A DNA stretch of 64,000 nucleotides from Rapidithrix thailandica (GTDB taxonomy: Bacteria; Bacteroidota; Bacteroidia; Cytophagales; Flammeovirgaceae): NCBI RefSeq assembly GCF_039710355.1, contig NZ_JBDKWZ010000003.1:372001-436000 (forward strand), read 5' to 3'. The position numbers were made by a program, and so were the translations under genes. Positions 18,568-26,716 of this stretch are shown here, piece after piece. How positions within the stretch are numbered: position 1 is the stretch's first letter; the number at the start of each line of letters is the position of its first letter. A model generated the notes under the pieces. It searched no databases and had not been told where the DNA came from. It saw only the letters and a program-made list of their open reading frames with translations.

Positions 18568-19503
18568 ATGAAACGTATTTTTTTATTCTTATTGATTGGT
18601 GTATCCTTTTATTCTTGTAAAAAGAAACAAAAGCAAGAAACTGCTGACAACACACCAGAAAATAAAACGCCCGTAGTGGCTTCGGTGAATTACCCGTTAC
18701 ATTATTTTGCACAGCAAATTGGCGGTGACCTGATCGAAACGATTTATCCGGTGGCAGAAAATGCGGACCCCGCTTATTGGCAACCCGAAGTAGAAGACGT
18801 GGAGTTGTACCAACAAGCCGATATAATCTTAACGAACGGTGCCGGGTATGCCAAATGGATGAAGAAAGTCAGCTTGCCGGAATCCAAACTGGTGAATACT
18901 TCGGACGCTTTCCACCATCAGTACATCGAAAGTGGTGAAACCATTACCCATAGCCACGGCCCGGGAGGAGAACATACACATAAAGGAATTGCCAACACTA
19001 CTTGGTTGAATTTCAAATTTGCACTGCAACAAGCAGAAGCCGTAAAAGAAGCCTTGATCCGAAAACTACCTAATCAAAAACAAGCCTTGGAGGCAAATTT
19101 CGAAACATTGAAAAAGGAGTTGGTTCAATTAGACGAACAAATGCAATCTCTTTCTTCTCAATTGGAAGATAAAAATCTGTTTGGCTCTCATCCGGTGTAT
19201 CAATACCTGGCCAAAGGATATGCGCTGAAAATTGTCAGCGAACACTGGGAACCCGGACAAATACCTTCAGAAGAACAATGGGAAGCTTTTCAACATAACC
19301 TGCATCATCACCCGGCTAAAATCATGTTGTGGGAAGGAGAAGCACTCCAGGAAACGCAAAATACCTTGAACGATCATGGTGTAAAACCGGTAGTATTCAA
19401 TCCTTGTGGTAACAAACCTGTATCCGGAGATTTTATCTCTATGATGAAAACTAATATTGAAAACTTAGAAAGGGCGGCTCTTCAAAAAGAAGTGGTGAAT
19501 TAG
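18568..19503 (+). CDS. ZnuA-like metal-binding lipoprotein (variant lacking the first His ligand)
   Basis: 311 residues from ATG 18568, which begins a lipoprotein signal with the acylated Cys at residue 17 (GVSFYSCKKK); the longer frame from 18406 overlaps the permease and is rejected. The fold matches cluster A-I metal solute-binding proteins: VVASVNYPLHYFAQQIGGD, ADIILTNGAGYAKWMKKV, a His loop (about 126-148, with HSHGPGGEHTH) and LFGSHPVYQYLAKGY. The usual early ligand motif DPHxYEP reads DPAYWQP here (67-73), so the first zinc His is Ala. It follows an FtsX-type ABC pair instead of ZnuB/ZnuC. Zinc or another divalent metal is likely; delivery to the ABC pair is inference. Confidence 0.85.
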   Translation: MKRIFLFLLIGVSFYSCKKKQKQETADNTPENKTPVVASVNYPLHYFAQQIGGDLIETIYPVAENADPAYWQPEVEDVELYQQADIILTNGAGYAKWMKKVSLPESKLVNTSDAFHHQYIESGETITHSHGPGGEHTHKGIANTTWLNFKFALQQAEAVKEALIRKLPNQKQALEANFETLKKELVQLDEQMQSLSSQLEDKNLFGSHPVYQYLAKGYALKIVSEHWEPGQIPSEEQWEAFQHNLHHHPAKIMLWEGEALQETQNTLNDHGVKPVVFNPCGNKPVSGDFISMMKTNIENLERAALQKEVVN

Positions 19504-19530
19504 TTTTCGATATAAAAGCATATTTACAAC

Positions 19531-19550
19531 TTTTTATCAGCTGATAAAAA
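19531..19550. promoter_or_regulatory. Perfect 20-bp palindrome upstream of the metal-domain regulator
   Basis: TTTTTATCAGCTGATAAAAA is fully self-complementary. It lies 28 bases after the ZnuA-like stop and 82 bases before the AraC-type gene. With no loop it suits a dimeric DNA-binding protein better than an RNA hairpin. Confidence 0.4.
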
Positions 19551-19557
19551 AGAATAC

Positions 19558-19592
19558 AACCGGAAGAATGCCTGATCATTCTTCCGGTTTTT
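19558..19592 (+). terminator. Intrinsic terminator after the ZnuA-like gene
   Basis: AACCGGAAGAATG pairs perfectly with CATTCTTCCGGTT around a 6-base loop and is followed by TTTC. It separates the transporter genes from the regulator. Confidence 0.85.
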
Positions 19593-19631
19593 CATAGTTG
19601 TCTTTCACTTATTTAATCAGTAACTTTTCAT

Positions 19632-20213
19632 ATGCCAACAATAACTTCTTCCTTACATATCAAAAATATGGTTTGTGACCGGTGTATTCTGGTGGTACGA
19701 CAAGTACTGGAACAGGCTCATTTAGATGTACGGCATATTTCCTTAGGGGAAGTTGAAATCTCCGGAGAAATATCCCCGGCACAACGGGAACAACTAACCC
19801 AACAACTGGAAGCGCTGGGTTTCGAATTGATCGATGATAAAAAGACCAAGCTGATTAACCGGATCAAGACTTCTATTATCCAATTGGTCCATTATCAAAG
19901 TGAAGATAAACCCGGACATAAGAACCTGTCCCATTTTCTGGAAGAAAAACTGGGGTATGAATATTCGTATTTAAGCAACCTGTTTTCATCGGTTGAAGGC
20001 ACTACTATTGAAAAGTTTAACATCGCTCAAAAGATTGAAAAGGCGAAAGAATTATTAATTTACAATGAGTTGACGTTGAGCGAAATTGCCTGGAAGCTTG
20101 GTTATAGCAGTGTACAACATTTATCCAATCAATTTAAAAAAGTAACCGGGCTTTCTCCATCGCACTTTAAAAAAATCGGGGAATACAAGCGAAAGGGACT
20201 GGATCAAGTGTGA
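19632..20213 (+). CDS. AraC-family regulator with N-terminal HMA-like CxxC domain
   Basis: 193 residues. Residues 1-70 look like a heavy-metal-associated (HMA) ferredoxin-fold domain: IKNMVCDRCILVVRQVL places Cys15 and Cys18 where copper chaperones have GMTCxxC, and the rest keeps the beta-alpha-beta spacing. Residues 100-190 form a two-HTH AraC domain (FNIAQKIEKAKELLIYNE, then LSEIAWKLGYSSVQHLSNQFKKVTG). It may sense a metal directly through the CxxC pair and regulate the adjacent ABC/lipoprotein genes, or copA; both are inference. The start at ATG 19632 is well placed. The next gene follows closely and is probably co-transcribed. Confidence 0.87.
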   Translation: MPTITSSLHIKNMVCDRCILVVRQVLEQAHLDVRHISLGEVEISGEISPAQREQLTQQLEALGFELIDDKKTKLINRIKTSIIQLVHYQSEDKPGHKNLSHFLEEKLGYEYSYLSNLFSSVEGTTIEKFNIAQKIEKAKELLIYNELTLSEIAWKLGYSSVQHLSNQFKKVTGLSPSHFKKIGEYKRKGLDQV

Positions 20214-20257
20214 CGAAGGGAGCATGTATCCAATACAATACTCAAAACCATCAATCC

Positions 20258-21205
20258 ATGTCTAAAAAATTTAAATATTCTGTATTTTCAGGGGGCATTA
20301 TCTTTTTGATCCTGATCAACTTTATAGCGTACAATCATGCCTATCAGTTTACCCACTTTACTAATTCTCCACAATCCCACACCCGTATCACCAGCTTAGC
20401 CCCGTCCGAAAAGCTCAAAGTATTATTTAACGGTTTTGAAAATTCCAGACCTAAAAACCGATCAAGCCCTTCACAAAACTATCAAACCATACATATTCAA
20501 GGATATGCCGAACTGGAGGCCTGGTATTGCCAAGTTGAAAATCCTCTAGGGATTGTTATTATGTTTCATGGCTACAGGGGCAAAAAATCCAGAATGATTA
20601 ACAAGGCCGAAGAAATTCTTAAGATGGGCTATAACACTCTATTGGTAGATTTTTACGGTTCGGGAGGCTCTGAAGGAAACAGCACCAGCATTGGCTTTCA
20701 CGAAGCCAAAGATGTTATTGCCAGTTATCAATACATTCAAAACCACGCTGCCGGCATACCTGTTTTTCTCTTTGGCACTTCTATGGGATCCGCGGCCATT
20801 CTTAAGGCTATGGAGTCTTCTGATCTACAAGCCGATGGGCTTATTTTAGAATGTCCTTTCGGAACGTTGCGACAAGCAGTTCAAAACCGGTTTGAACTCA
20901 CAGGAGTACCTTCTTTTATTTTATCCGATTTATTATTATTCTGGGGAAGTGTACAAAATGATTTTTGGGCATTTGACCACAATCCGGAAGAATATGCGGC
21001 TCATGTTGCCATTCCGACTTTAATGATTTACGGAGAAAAAGATGATAAAGTGAAACGTGAAGAAACCGATGCCGTCTTTGAAAACCTGTCAGGAAAAAAA
21101 GAATTGCTTTTACTCCCCAACTCGGGGCATACCCGTTTTTTACGAAATCACAGAGAAGAATGGAAAAAGAGTGTCGGGGATTTTCTGAAGAGGAATTCTC
21201 AATAA
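20258..21205 (+). CDS. Membrane-anchored alpha/beta hydrolase
   Basis: 315 residues from ATG 20258; an overlapping GTG at 20210 is less likely because it lacks the export-like N-terminus. One hydrophobic segment (about 8-27) anchors it, with the catalytic domain probably periplasmic. Fold markers are MFHGYRGKKSRM (oxyanion region), LVDFYGSGGSEG, the nucleophile elbow GTSMGS with Ser175, an acid at MIYGEKDDKV and His in PNSGHTRFL. It resembles the ABHD13/BEM46-type or peptidase S9-like hydrolases of broad ester or peptide specificity. It follows the AraC-type gene by 44 bases. The substrate is unknown. Confidence 0.85.
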   Translation: MSKKFKYSVFSGGIIFLILINFIAYNHAYQFTHFTNSPQSHTRITSLAPSEKLKVLFNGFENSRPKNRSSPSQNYQTIHIQGYAELEAWYCQVENPLGIVIMFHGYRGKKSRMINKAEEILKMGYNTLLVDFYGSGGSEGNSTSIGFHEAKDVIASYQYIQNHAAGIPVFLFGTSMGSAAILKAMESSDLQADGLILECPFGTLRQAVQNRFELTGVPSFILSDLLLFWGSVQNDFWAFDHNPEEYAAHVAIPTLMIYGEKDDKVKREETDAVFENLSGKKELLLLPNSGHTRFLRNHREEWKKSVGDFLKRNSQ

Positions 21206-21333
21206 GATATTTTTTTAACACCTGAAAAGCTTTCATTATACAAGATCATCTGCCACATCTTTTAAACTTTTTCACGTAAAGTGAAAATCGCTAAGCATGT
21301 GACGGTTGATTTTTCCTCGAAGCAACACCTCAT

Positions 21334-21363
21334 AAAAAACCGGAGCGTTAAGCCCCGGTGTTT
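21334..21363 (-). terminator. Intrinsic terminator after the thiolase gene
   Basis: Read on the minus strand, ACCGGGGC and GCTCCGGT pair with one internal mismatch and a 5-base loop, followed by TTTTTT. It ends the marR-fad operon. Confidence 0.7.
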
Positions 21364-21407
21364 CTCATACATAGATGCTAAGTAATAGTTGTAGTTATAT
21401 CGTTTGC

Positions 21408-22577
21408 TTATCGCAATAATTCATAAATTCCAGCCACACCTTGTCCTCCCCCTACACAAGCCGTCACCATACCGTATTTCTGCTTTCTTCTGCGCATTTC
21501 ATTAAACAGTTGAATGGATAATTTGGCCCCGGTACAGCCGAGCGGGTGCCCTAATGCAATAGCGCCACCGTTTACATTTACAATATCCGGCTCCAAGCCT
21601 AACTCCCGTATTACCGCCAATGACTGAGTGGCAAACGCCTCATTCAGTTCCACTTGTTGGATATCGTTCAGAGACAGGCCGGCCATCTTCAATGCTTTCG
21701 GCACTGCTGCTACCGGGCCAATCCCCATCACTCTGGGGTCTACCCCGGCGGCAGTATACGTCACCATCCGGGCAATTGGCTCCAGGTTCAGCTCCTTTAC
21801 CATGCGCTCAGACATCACCATTACAAATGCGGCTCCATCCGAGGTTTGAGAGGAATTACCGGCAGTTACCTGCCCGTTGGCTTTAAAAGCAGGTCTTAAT
21901 TTTGTTAAAATCTCCAAAGAACTTTTTCTCGGTCCTTCATCCGTGTCCACTACAAAATCCCGGGTCTTTTTCCGGCCATCTTCCACATACGTTTCCGTTA
22001 CCTTGACAGGTACAATTTCATCTTTAAATTTACCTGCCTGAATAGCTGCCAGGGCTTTCTCGTGAGATTTCACGGCAAATGTATCAGCATCTTCCCGCGT
22101 GATATTGTAATCCTTGGCCACTTCTTCCGCAGTCAGTCCCATTCCTAAATAGTACTCAGGAGTTTTCTCTGCGATTTGGTAGTTTAAAACAGTTTTATGG
22201 CCTAGCATCGGTACCAATGACATGGATTCCGTACCTCCGGCAATTATACAATCTGCCATTCCGGCTTTGATTTTAGCGGTGGCCATAGCGATGGATTCCA
22301 CCCCTGAGCCACAATAACGGTTGACCGTCACACCCGGTACTTCCATTGGCAATGCCAATAAAGAGATCATCCGGCCCATCTGCATCCCTTGTTCTGCCTC
22401 AGGCACCGCACAACCAACGATCAGGTCGTCTACTCGTTTGGCATCGAAATTCGGAACAGAATTAACTAAATGTTTGATCACCTCAGCTGCCAGGTCATCA
22501 GGGCGGGTAAAGCGAAAGCCTCCTTTTTTGGCTTTGCCTACCGCAGATCTATATCCAGCTACAATATATGCTTCCAT
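21408..22577 (-). CDS. fadA: Acetyl-CoA acyltransferase (3-ketoacyl-CoA thiolase)
   Basis: 389 residues from ATG 22577 (MEAYIVAGYRSAVGKAKKGG); the 20-residue longer frame is unsupported. Thiolase catalytic residues are present: the nucleophilic Cys in TVNRYCGSG (about 89), His in NGGAIALGHPLGCTGA (about 345) and the second Cys in TACVGGGQG (about 375). It cleaves 3-ketoacyl-CoA to acetyl-CoA and a shortened acyl-CoA, the last step of beta-oxidation. It lies 102 bases downstream of the multifunctional enzyme that makes its substrate. The acyl-CoA dehydrogenase and acyl-CoA ligase often found in this operon are not here. Confidence 0.96.
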   Translation of the reverse strand: MEAYIVAGYRSAVGKAKKGGFRFTRPDDLAAEVIKHLVNSVPNFDAKRVDDLIVGCAVPEAEQGMQMGRMISLLALPMEVPGVTVNRYCGSGVESIAMATAKIKAGMADCIIAGGTESMSLVPMLGHKTVLNYQIAEKTPEYYLGMGLTAEEVAKDYNITREDADTFAVKSHEKALAAIQAGKFKDEIVPVKVTETYVEDGRKKTRDFVVDTDEGPRKSSLEILTKLRPAFKANGQVTAGNSSQTSDGAAFVMVMSERMVKELNLEPIARMVTYTAAGVDPRVMGIGPVAAVPKALKMAGLSLNDIQQVELNEAFATQSLAVIRELGLEPDIVNVNGGAIALGHPLGCTGAKLSIQLFNEMRRRKQKYGMVTACVGGGQGVAGIYELLR

Positions 22578-22679
22578 GAGTTGAATCTGAGTTTGGTAAA
22601 ATGTATTTAAATAGAATGATGTAATGATGGTTGACAAGTGAGTTACTATTCATAAACTACACTTCCCACTTTACCGGCA

Positions 22680-25085
22680 TTAGTTCCTCAAAGGCTTTCT
22701 TTTGAAAAGAATACTTTGAATCCGTTCCAATGTTTTCTTTTCTCCACTTAGGCTAAGGAAGGCTTCTCTTTCCAAATCCAACAAATACTGTTCGGACACC
22801 TGTGTCGGTTGAGAAAGGTCACCGCCATTCATCACATAAGAAAGTTTCCGGGCAATCTTGGCATCGTGCTCACTGATATAATTTCCATAAAGCATCGCCG
22901 TAATTCCCGCTTCAAACAACGCCATTCCCGCTTTTCCATGTACTTTCACATCCTGACGTTGTTTAGGTTGCGTATACCCCGCTTCTGCCAATTCAATGGC
23001 TCTGGCTTTGGCATCTGCTAACAAACGTTTTCTATTTAAAGTCACCCGGTCGCTTGGGCGCATGATGTGCATATCGTATGCTTCCTGAGCCGAAGTAGCC
23101 ACTTTGGCGGTAGCAATGTTCATAAAGGCCGCCTGTAAGGCATTCAATTCCACATCACCCGGTTCCGTACGGTCCGATACGCGGAGAGTCATCTCTTTGG
23201 TACCCCCACCGGCCGGTATCAACCCTACTCCGAATTCCACCAAACCGATATACGTTTCGGCATGGGCTTGCAAAGCATCGGAATGCAAAGACAATTCACA
23301 CCCACCGCCTAAAGCCATCCCAGAAGTTGCTACTACTACCGGAATAGAAGAGTAACGAGCCCGCATCATGGTTTTCTGGAATTGATCAATCATCATATTC
23401 ACCTCATCAAACTCCTGCTCACAGGCATACATAAACAACATTGCCAAGTTGGCTCCTGCCGAGAAGTTTTGCCCTTCGTTTCCAATTACCAAGCCTCTGT
23501 AATTTTCTTCAGCCATGTTAATAGCTGTGTTAATACCTTGAATGACTTCAGCTCCGAGCGAATTCATTTTGGTATGGAATTCAACTCCCAAAATGCCCTC
23601 TCCATAATCGAAAATGGTAGCTCCTGCATTTTCCCAAACCTTGCTGGTTTTCCGTAAGTTGTCCAACAAAATCAAGCCTTCCGTACCTGGTACCGGTTTG
23701 TACGATTTGGTAGGAATGTCATAATAATGTTTGGTATTGTTGATTACAGAATAGAAAGAGTCCACTCCGTTTTCCAACATTTCGTACACCCAGGCATTGG
23801 GTTTATGTCCGGCTTGCTCCATCTTTTCTACGGTAGCTTTTACACCTAGTAAATCCCATGTAGCGAAAGGCCCTACTTCCCAACCAAATCCGGCACATAC
23901 TGCCTGGTCAATTTTATATAGTTCGTCAGAAATTTCCGGAATTCGGAATGAACAATACCGGAACAAATCATAGAAGGTAGCCCGGTAAAACTCTCCGGCT
24001 TTTCCCTTGGAATGAATCAGTTTCGGTAATCGGTCTTTAACATTTTCGATGTCTTTTACCTCATCCAGAATGTCAAATTTTGCTTTGGACTTTTCTTTAT
24101 ATTCAAAGGAATTCAGATCCAATTCCAGAATGAGGCGTTTGCCTTTTTCATCCTTTGTCTTTTTGTAGTATCCCTGACCGGTTTTATCTCCTAGCCACTT
24201 GCGGTCGCTGAGTTCTTTGACAATCTTAGGCAATTGGAACACCTCTTTGGATTCGTCTTTGGGCAAACCAGCATATAGGTTGTTGGCAACATTGACGATC
24301 GTATCCAAGCCCACTACATCCATGGTACGGAAAGTGGCAGATTTGGCCCGTCCTAGTACAGGCCCGGTCAATTTATCCACTTCATTGACGGAAAGCCCCA
24401 TTGTTTCAATGGTATGCATCCCGGAGAGAATGGAATATACCCCAATTCGATTGGCAATAAAAGCCGGGGTATCTTTACATAATACAGTTTCTTTACCCAG
24501 GAACAAATCACCGTAATGCATCAAAAATTTGATGATTTCCGGATCAGTGTCCGGACCGGGAATGATTTCTAATAAACGCAGATACCGGGGCGGGTTAAAA
24601 AAATGCGTACCGCAAAAATGCTTTTTGAAATCATCACTCCTTCCTTCGTTCATCCACTGAATGGGGATTCCGGAAGTGTTCGATGTAATAAGCGTGCCGG
24701 GTTTTCGATATTTCTCGACCTTATCAAAAATGATCTTTTTAATTTCCAAGCGCTCTACCACAACTTCTATTACCCAATCACAGGTGGCAATTTTTGACAT
24801 ATCGTCTTCAAAATTACCGGTAGTAATCAGATCAGAGGTCTTTTTATGATAGACGGGTGAGGGTTTGGACTTGAGGGCAAATTGTAAGGAATCGTTGACG
24901 ATGCGGTTGCGTACCTGAGGAGATTCCAGGGAGAGGCTTCGGGCTTTTTCATTTTCAGTCAATTCTTTGGGTACGATATCCAGGAGTAATACCTGGACGC
25001 CAATGTTTGCAAAATGGCAAGCAATCCGGGAGCCCATGACTCCCGAACCTAATACCGCTACCCTTTGGATAGTCCTATTTTTCAT
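22680..25085 (-). CDS. fadN-like: 3-hydroxyacyl-CoA dehydrogenase / enoyl-CoA hydratase, FadN-type order
   Basis: 801 residues. The N-terminal half is the NAD-dependent dehydrogenase: Rossmann GSGVMGSRIACHFAN at residue 13, then SNTSGIPIQW, HFFNPPRYLRLLEIIPG and DTPAFIANRIGVY. The C-terminal part (about 490-690) is the crotonase hydratase: GNEGQNFSAGANLAMLF (oxyanion loop) and GGGCELSLHSDALQAHAETYIGLVEFGVGLIPAGGG. This dehydrogenase-first order is that of Bacillus FadN and the reverse of E. coli FadB. It performs hydration and oxidation of enoyl-CoA. Second gene of the marR-fad operon, starting about 110 bases after the regulator stop. Confidence 0.95.
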   Translation of the reverse strand: MKNRTIQRVAVLGSGVMGSRIACHFANIGVQVLLLDIVPKELTENEKARSLSLESPQVRNRIVNDSLQFALKSKPSPVYHKKTSDLITTGNFEDDMSKIATCDWVIEVVVERLEIKKIIFDKVEKYRKPGTLITSNTSGIPIQWMNEGRSDDFKKHFCGTHFFNPPRYLRLLEIIPGPDTDPEIIKFLMHYGDLFLGKETVLCKDTPAFIANRIGVYSILSGMHTIETMGLSVNEVDKLTGPVLGRAKSATFRTMDVVGLDTIVNVANNLYAGLPKDESKEVFQLPKIVKELSDRKWLGDKTGQGYYKKTKDEKGKRLILELDLNSFEYKEKSKAKFDILDEVKDIENVKDRLPKLIHSKGKAGEFYRATFYDLFRYCSFRIPEISDELYKIDQAVCAGFGWEVGPFATWDLLGVKATVEKMEQAGHKPNAWVYEMLENGVDSFYSVINNTKHYYDIPTKSYKPVPGTEGLILLDNLRKTSKVWENAGATIFDYGEGILGVEFHTKMNSLGAEVIQGINTAINMAEENYRGLVIGNEGQNFSAGANLAMLFMYACEQEFDEVNMMIDQFQKTMMRARYSSIPVVVATSGMALGGGCELSLHSDALQAHAETYIGLVEFGVGLIPAGGGTKEMTLRVSDRTEPGDVELNALQAAFMNIATAKVATSAQEAYDMHIMRPSDRVTLNRKRLLADAKARAIELAEAGYTQPKQRQDVKVHGKAGMALFEAGITAMLYGNYISEHDAKIARKLSYVMNGGDLSQPTQVSEQYLLDLEREAFLSLSGEKKTLERIQSILFKRKPLRN

Positions 25086-25195
25086 GGTGAAAAAGTGGTT
25101 TAGGGTTGTTTATGATTAAAAATCTATTTTCCAGAAAAGGAGTGAATACACAGTTTACAGTTAGTGTTGATCTGTGAATCTTTCCTTGTATTTCC

Positions 25196-25741
25196 TTATA
25201 AAAGTTTCATGGATGTCAACCGTTCACGTTCTTTCTTCAACACTTCTTTGTCAACGATAGCCAATTCGGCTAATCGATGGTATAACTCCTCGGCAATGCC
25301 ATTATGTGGGTTTTCGATGAGGTTATTGATGTTTTCAATTACTTCAAAAAACACATCCAACTTCTCTTCCGTCACCACATCTTTCAATTTACTGTGAAAG
25401 GCTTTTACCGTTTGCCGGGACATTTCCCGTTTTACTTTCCCCTCTTCCGTCAGTTTGATAATTACTTTCCGCTTGTCGTTTTCATCTGCTACCCGTCTGA
25501 TCAACCCTTTCTCTTCCATCGTTTTCAACATCCGGGTGAGACTGCGGGCTTCCATACCCATTAAAGGAGCGATTTTAGTAGCGGGGGTACCAAACTCCTT
25601 ATCGATATTAAGTAATACAAACCCAGTGGAATGTGTCACGTCATACGTGGATCCAATGGTATTGTACATTTTTGAAATAGCTAGCCAAGTTGCTTTAAGA
25701 CTAAAGTCTACAGAGCGTTTCTTGTTCTCTTGAACTTCCAT
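25196..25741 (-). CDS. MarR family transcriptional regulator of the fad operon
   Basis: 181 residues, slightly longer than typical MarR (about 145) because of a C-terminal helical extension. The winged helix lies at about 55-115: TPATKIAPLMGMEARSLTRMLKTMEEKGLIRRVADENDKRKVIIKLTEEG, with the D-x-R wing motif. First gene of the operon with the beta-oxidation enzymes, so it probably represses them and is released by fatty acyl-CoA, as FadR-like MarR proteins do; the ligand is inference. Its promoter overlaps a perfect palindrome (25789-25802), a good candidate for its own operator. Confidence 0.92.
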   Translation of the reverse strand: MEVQENKKRSVDFSLKATWLAISKMYNTIGSTYDVTHSTGFVLLNIDKEFGTPATKIAPLMGMEARSLTRMLKTMEEKGLIRRVADENDKRKVIIKLTEEGKVKREMSRQTVKAFHSKLKDVVTEEKLDVFFEVIENINNLIENPHNGIAEELYHRLAELAIVDKEVLKKERERLTSMKLL

Positions 25742-25770
25742 TCGATAGTTAATTAGGATAAGTGCTAAAA

Positions 25771-25802
25771 CAAATATAGTAAAATTTATTATGCATGCAT
25801 AA
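25771..25802 (-). promoter_or_regulatory. marR-fad promoter with candidate MarR operator
   Basis: A minus-strand -7 element TATATTTG (25771-25778) lies 30 bases upstream of the start. Just behind it, in the -33 area, is the perfect palindrome TTATGCATGCATAA (25789-25802). A dimer bound there would block polymerase. Confidence 0.55.
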
Positions 25803-25892
25803 CATTTTTCTTTTTTGCATCAAAAGACATCCTCACCGCTCACTAATAAATTCCAGTATAATCGGATTGGATTTGAATAGGCTTATGCATAT

Positions 25893-25929
25893 AAAAAATG
25901 CCTGAAACGCTATTGTTTCCGGCATTTTT
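25893..25929. terminator. Intrinsic terminator after the 26 kb small secreted protein
   Basis: AAAAATGCC-TGAAAC pairs with GTTTC-CGGCATTTTT with one bulged base and a short loop, with A and T tracts on both sides. Confidence 0.8.
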
Positions 25930-25963
25930 CAGAACCTTTCCCCACAAGTAAATGCGTTGAAAA

Positions 25964-26557
25964 TCACTGATTTTTTTTCTTCTTTTTACGCTTTTTGGGT
26001 TTGCATTCTTTGCAATATTCGGATAATACGTCCAATTCTGCCCGGACTTTTTCCTGCCATTTGGCACATACTTCGGCAATATTATCCATGGTCAATTCTG
26101 CATTCAAAGTGGCTTGGTCTTTTGTATATTCCTTCATCATTTCATCATAAGCCTCTTTATAAAAATTGCTACCGGAGCCTAAATTCTTAGCTTCATATAA
26201 GCGCTTTCTAAATCTCCGTGCGTGGAGTTCCGTTACGTCAAAAAACACTTGTGCCAATTGCATTAATTCTTGTGTATGTTCACCTTCTTCCAACCAGGAA
26301 GAAGCAGGGTAAAACAAGGCAGTTACATAGGAATTAAAATTTTTCTTAAAGGCAAATTGGTAAGCATTCATGGCATAATTAAAATCCACGATACTAGCCA
26401 TATAAAACCGCTGACTGCCTTCAATTCTCTTTTTGGGTGTAATAGCCTGAAAATATGCTGGTTGAATCTGATAATCTTCTTGCCAGGTGATTTTTTCCTG
26501 AGCATACATGTTCAATGAAAAAATTAACAGAGGAAATGTTAATAAAATTTTGTTCAT
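25964..26557 (-). CDS. Small exported protein of unknown function, lysine-rich C-terminus
   Basis: 197 residues. Signal peptide 1-19 (ending NMYAQ), a mostly helical body with many Tyr, Phe and Ala residues, two Cys in YCKEC near residue 183 and a very basic tail (KKRKKKKKNQ). I recognise no family. Its body is predicted helical (AMNAYQFAFKKNFNSYVTAL, VFFDVTELHARRFRKRL). It lies upstream of and in the same direction as marR-fad but is isolated from it by a terminator. A 21-base stretch of its coding sequence (26150-26170) is repeated exactly in its own leader (26561-26581). Confidence 0.7.
   Translation of the reverse strand: MNKILLTFPLLIFSLNMYAQEKITWQEDYQIQPAYFQAITPKKRIEGSQRFYMASIVDFNYAMNAYQFAFKKNFNSYVTALFYPASSWLEEGEHTQELMQLAQVFFDVTELHARRFRKRLYEAKNLGSGSNFYKEAYDEMMKEYTKDQATLNAELTMDNIAEVCAKWQEKVRAELDVLSEYCKECKPKKRKKKKKNQ
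26150..26170 (-). repeat. 21-bp exact direct repeat, internal copy
   Basis: Plus strand AGCCTCTTTATAAAAATTGC plus T. It encodes SNFYKEA within the small exported protein. The identical copy is at 26561-26581. Confidence 0.85.
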
Positions 26558-26560
26558 AAT

Positions 26561-26581
26561 AGCCTCTTTATAAAAATTGCT
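26561..26581 (-). repeat. 21-bp exact direct repeat, leader copy
   Basis: Same 21 bases as 26150-26170. It sits three bases upstream of the start codon of the gene that contains the other copy. Confidence 0.85.
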
Positions 26582-26612
26582 TCTTGTATTTATACAAGTT
26601 GTAAATAAAACT

Positions 26613-26620
26613 CAAAAGTA
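26613..26620 (-). promoter_or_regulatory. -7 element for the small exported protein gene
   Basis: The minus strand reads TACTTTTG, a perfect TAnnTTTG match, about 55 bases upstream of the ATG at 26557. Confidence 0.45.
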
Positions 26621-26648
26621 AAAACCATTACAGAATAATACCACTTTA

Positions 26649-26689
26649 CTATAAAAAAGGGAGGTTTATTCAACCTCCCTTTTTTATAG
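26649..26689. terminator. Strong intrinsic terminator after the 13-repeat protein gene
   Basis: Two 18-base arms, CTATAAAAAAGGGAGGTT and its exact complement, enclose a 5-base loop, with T7 on the right and A/T-rich flanks. It is the longest perfect terminator stem in the window. Confidence 0.92.
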
Positions 26690-26716
26690 TTTTTTTATTC
26701 AGCAGTTCTGTATTCA

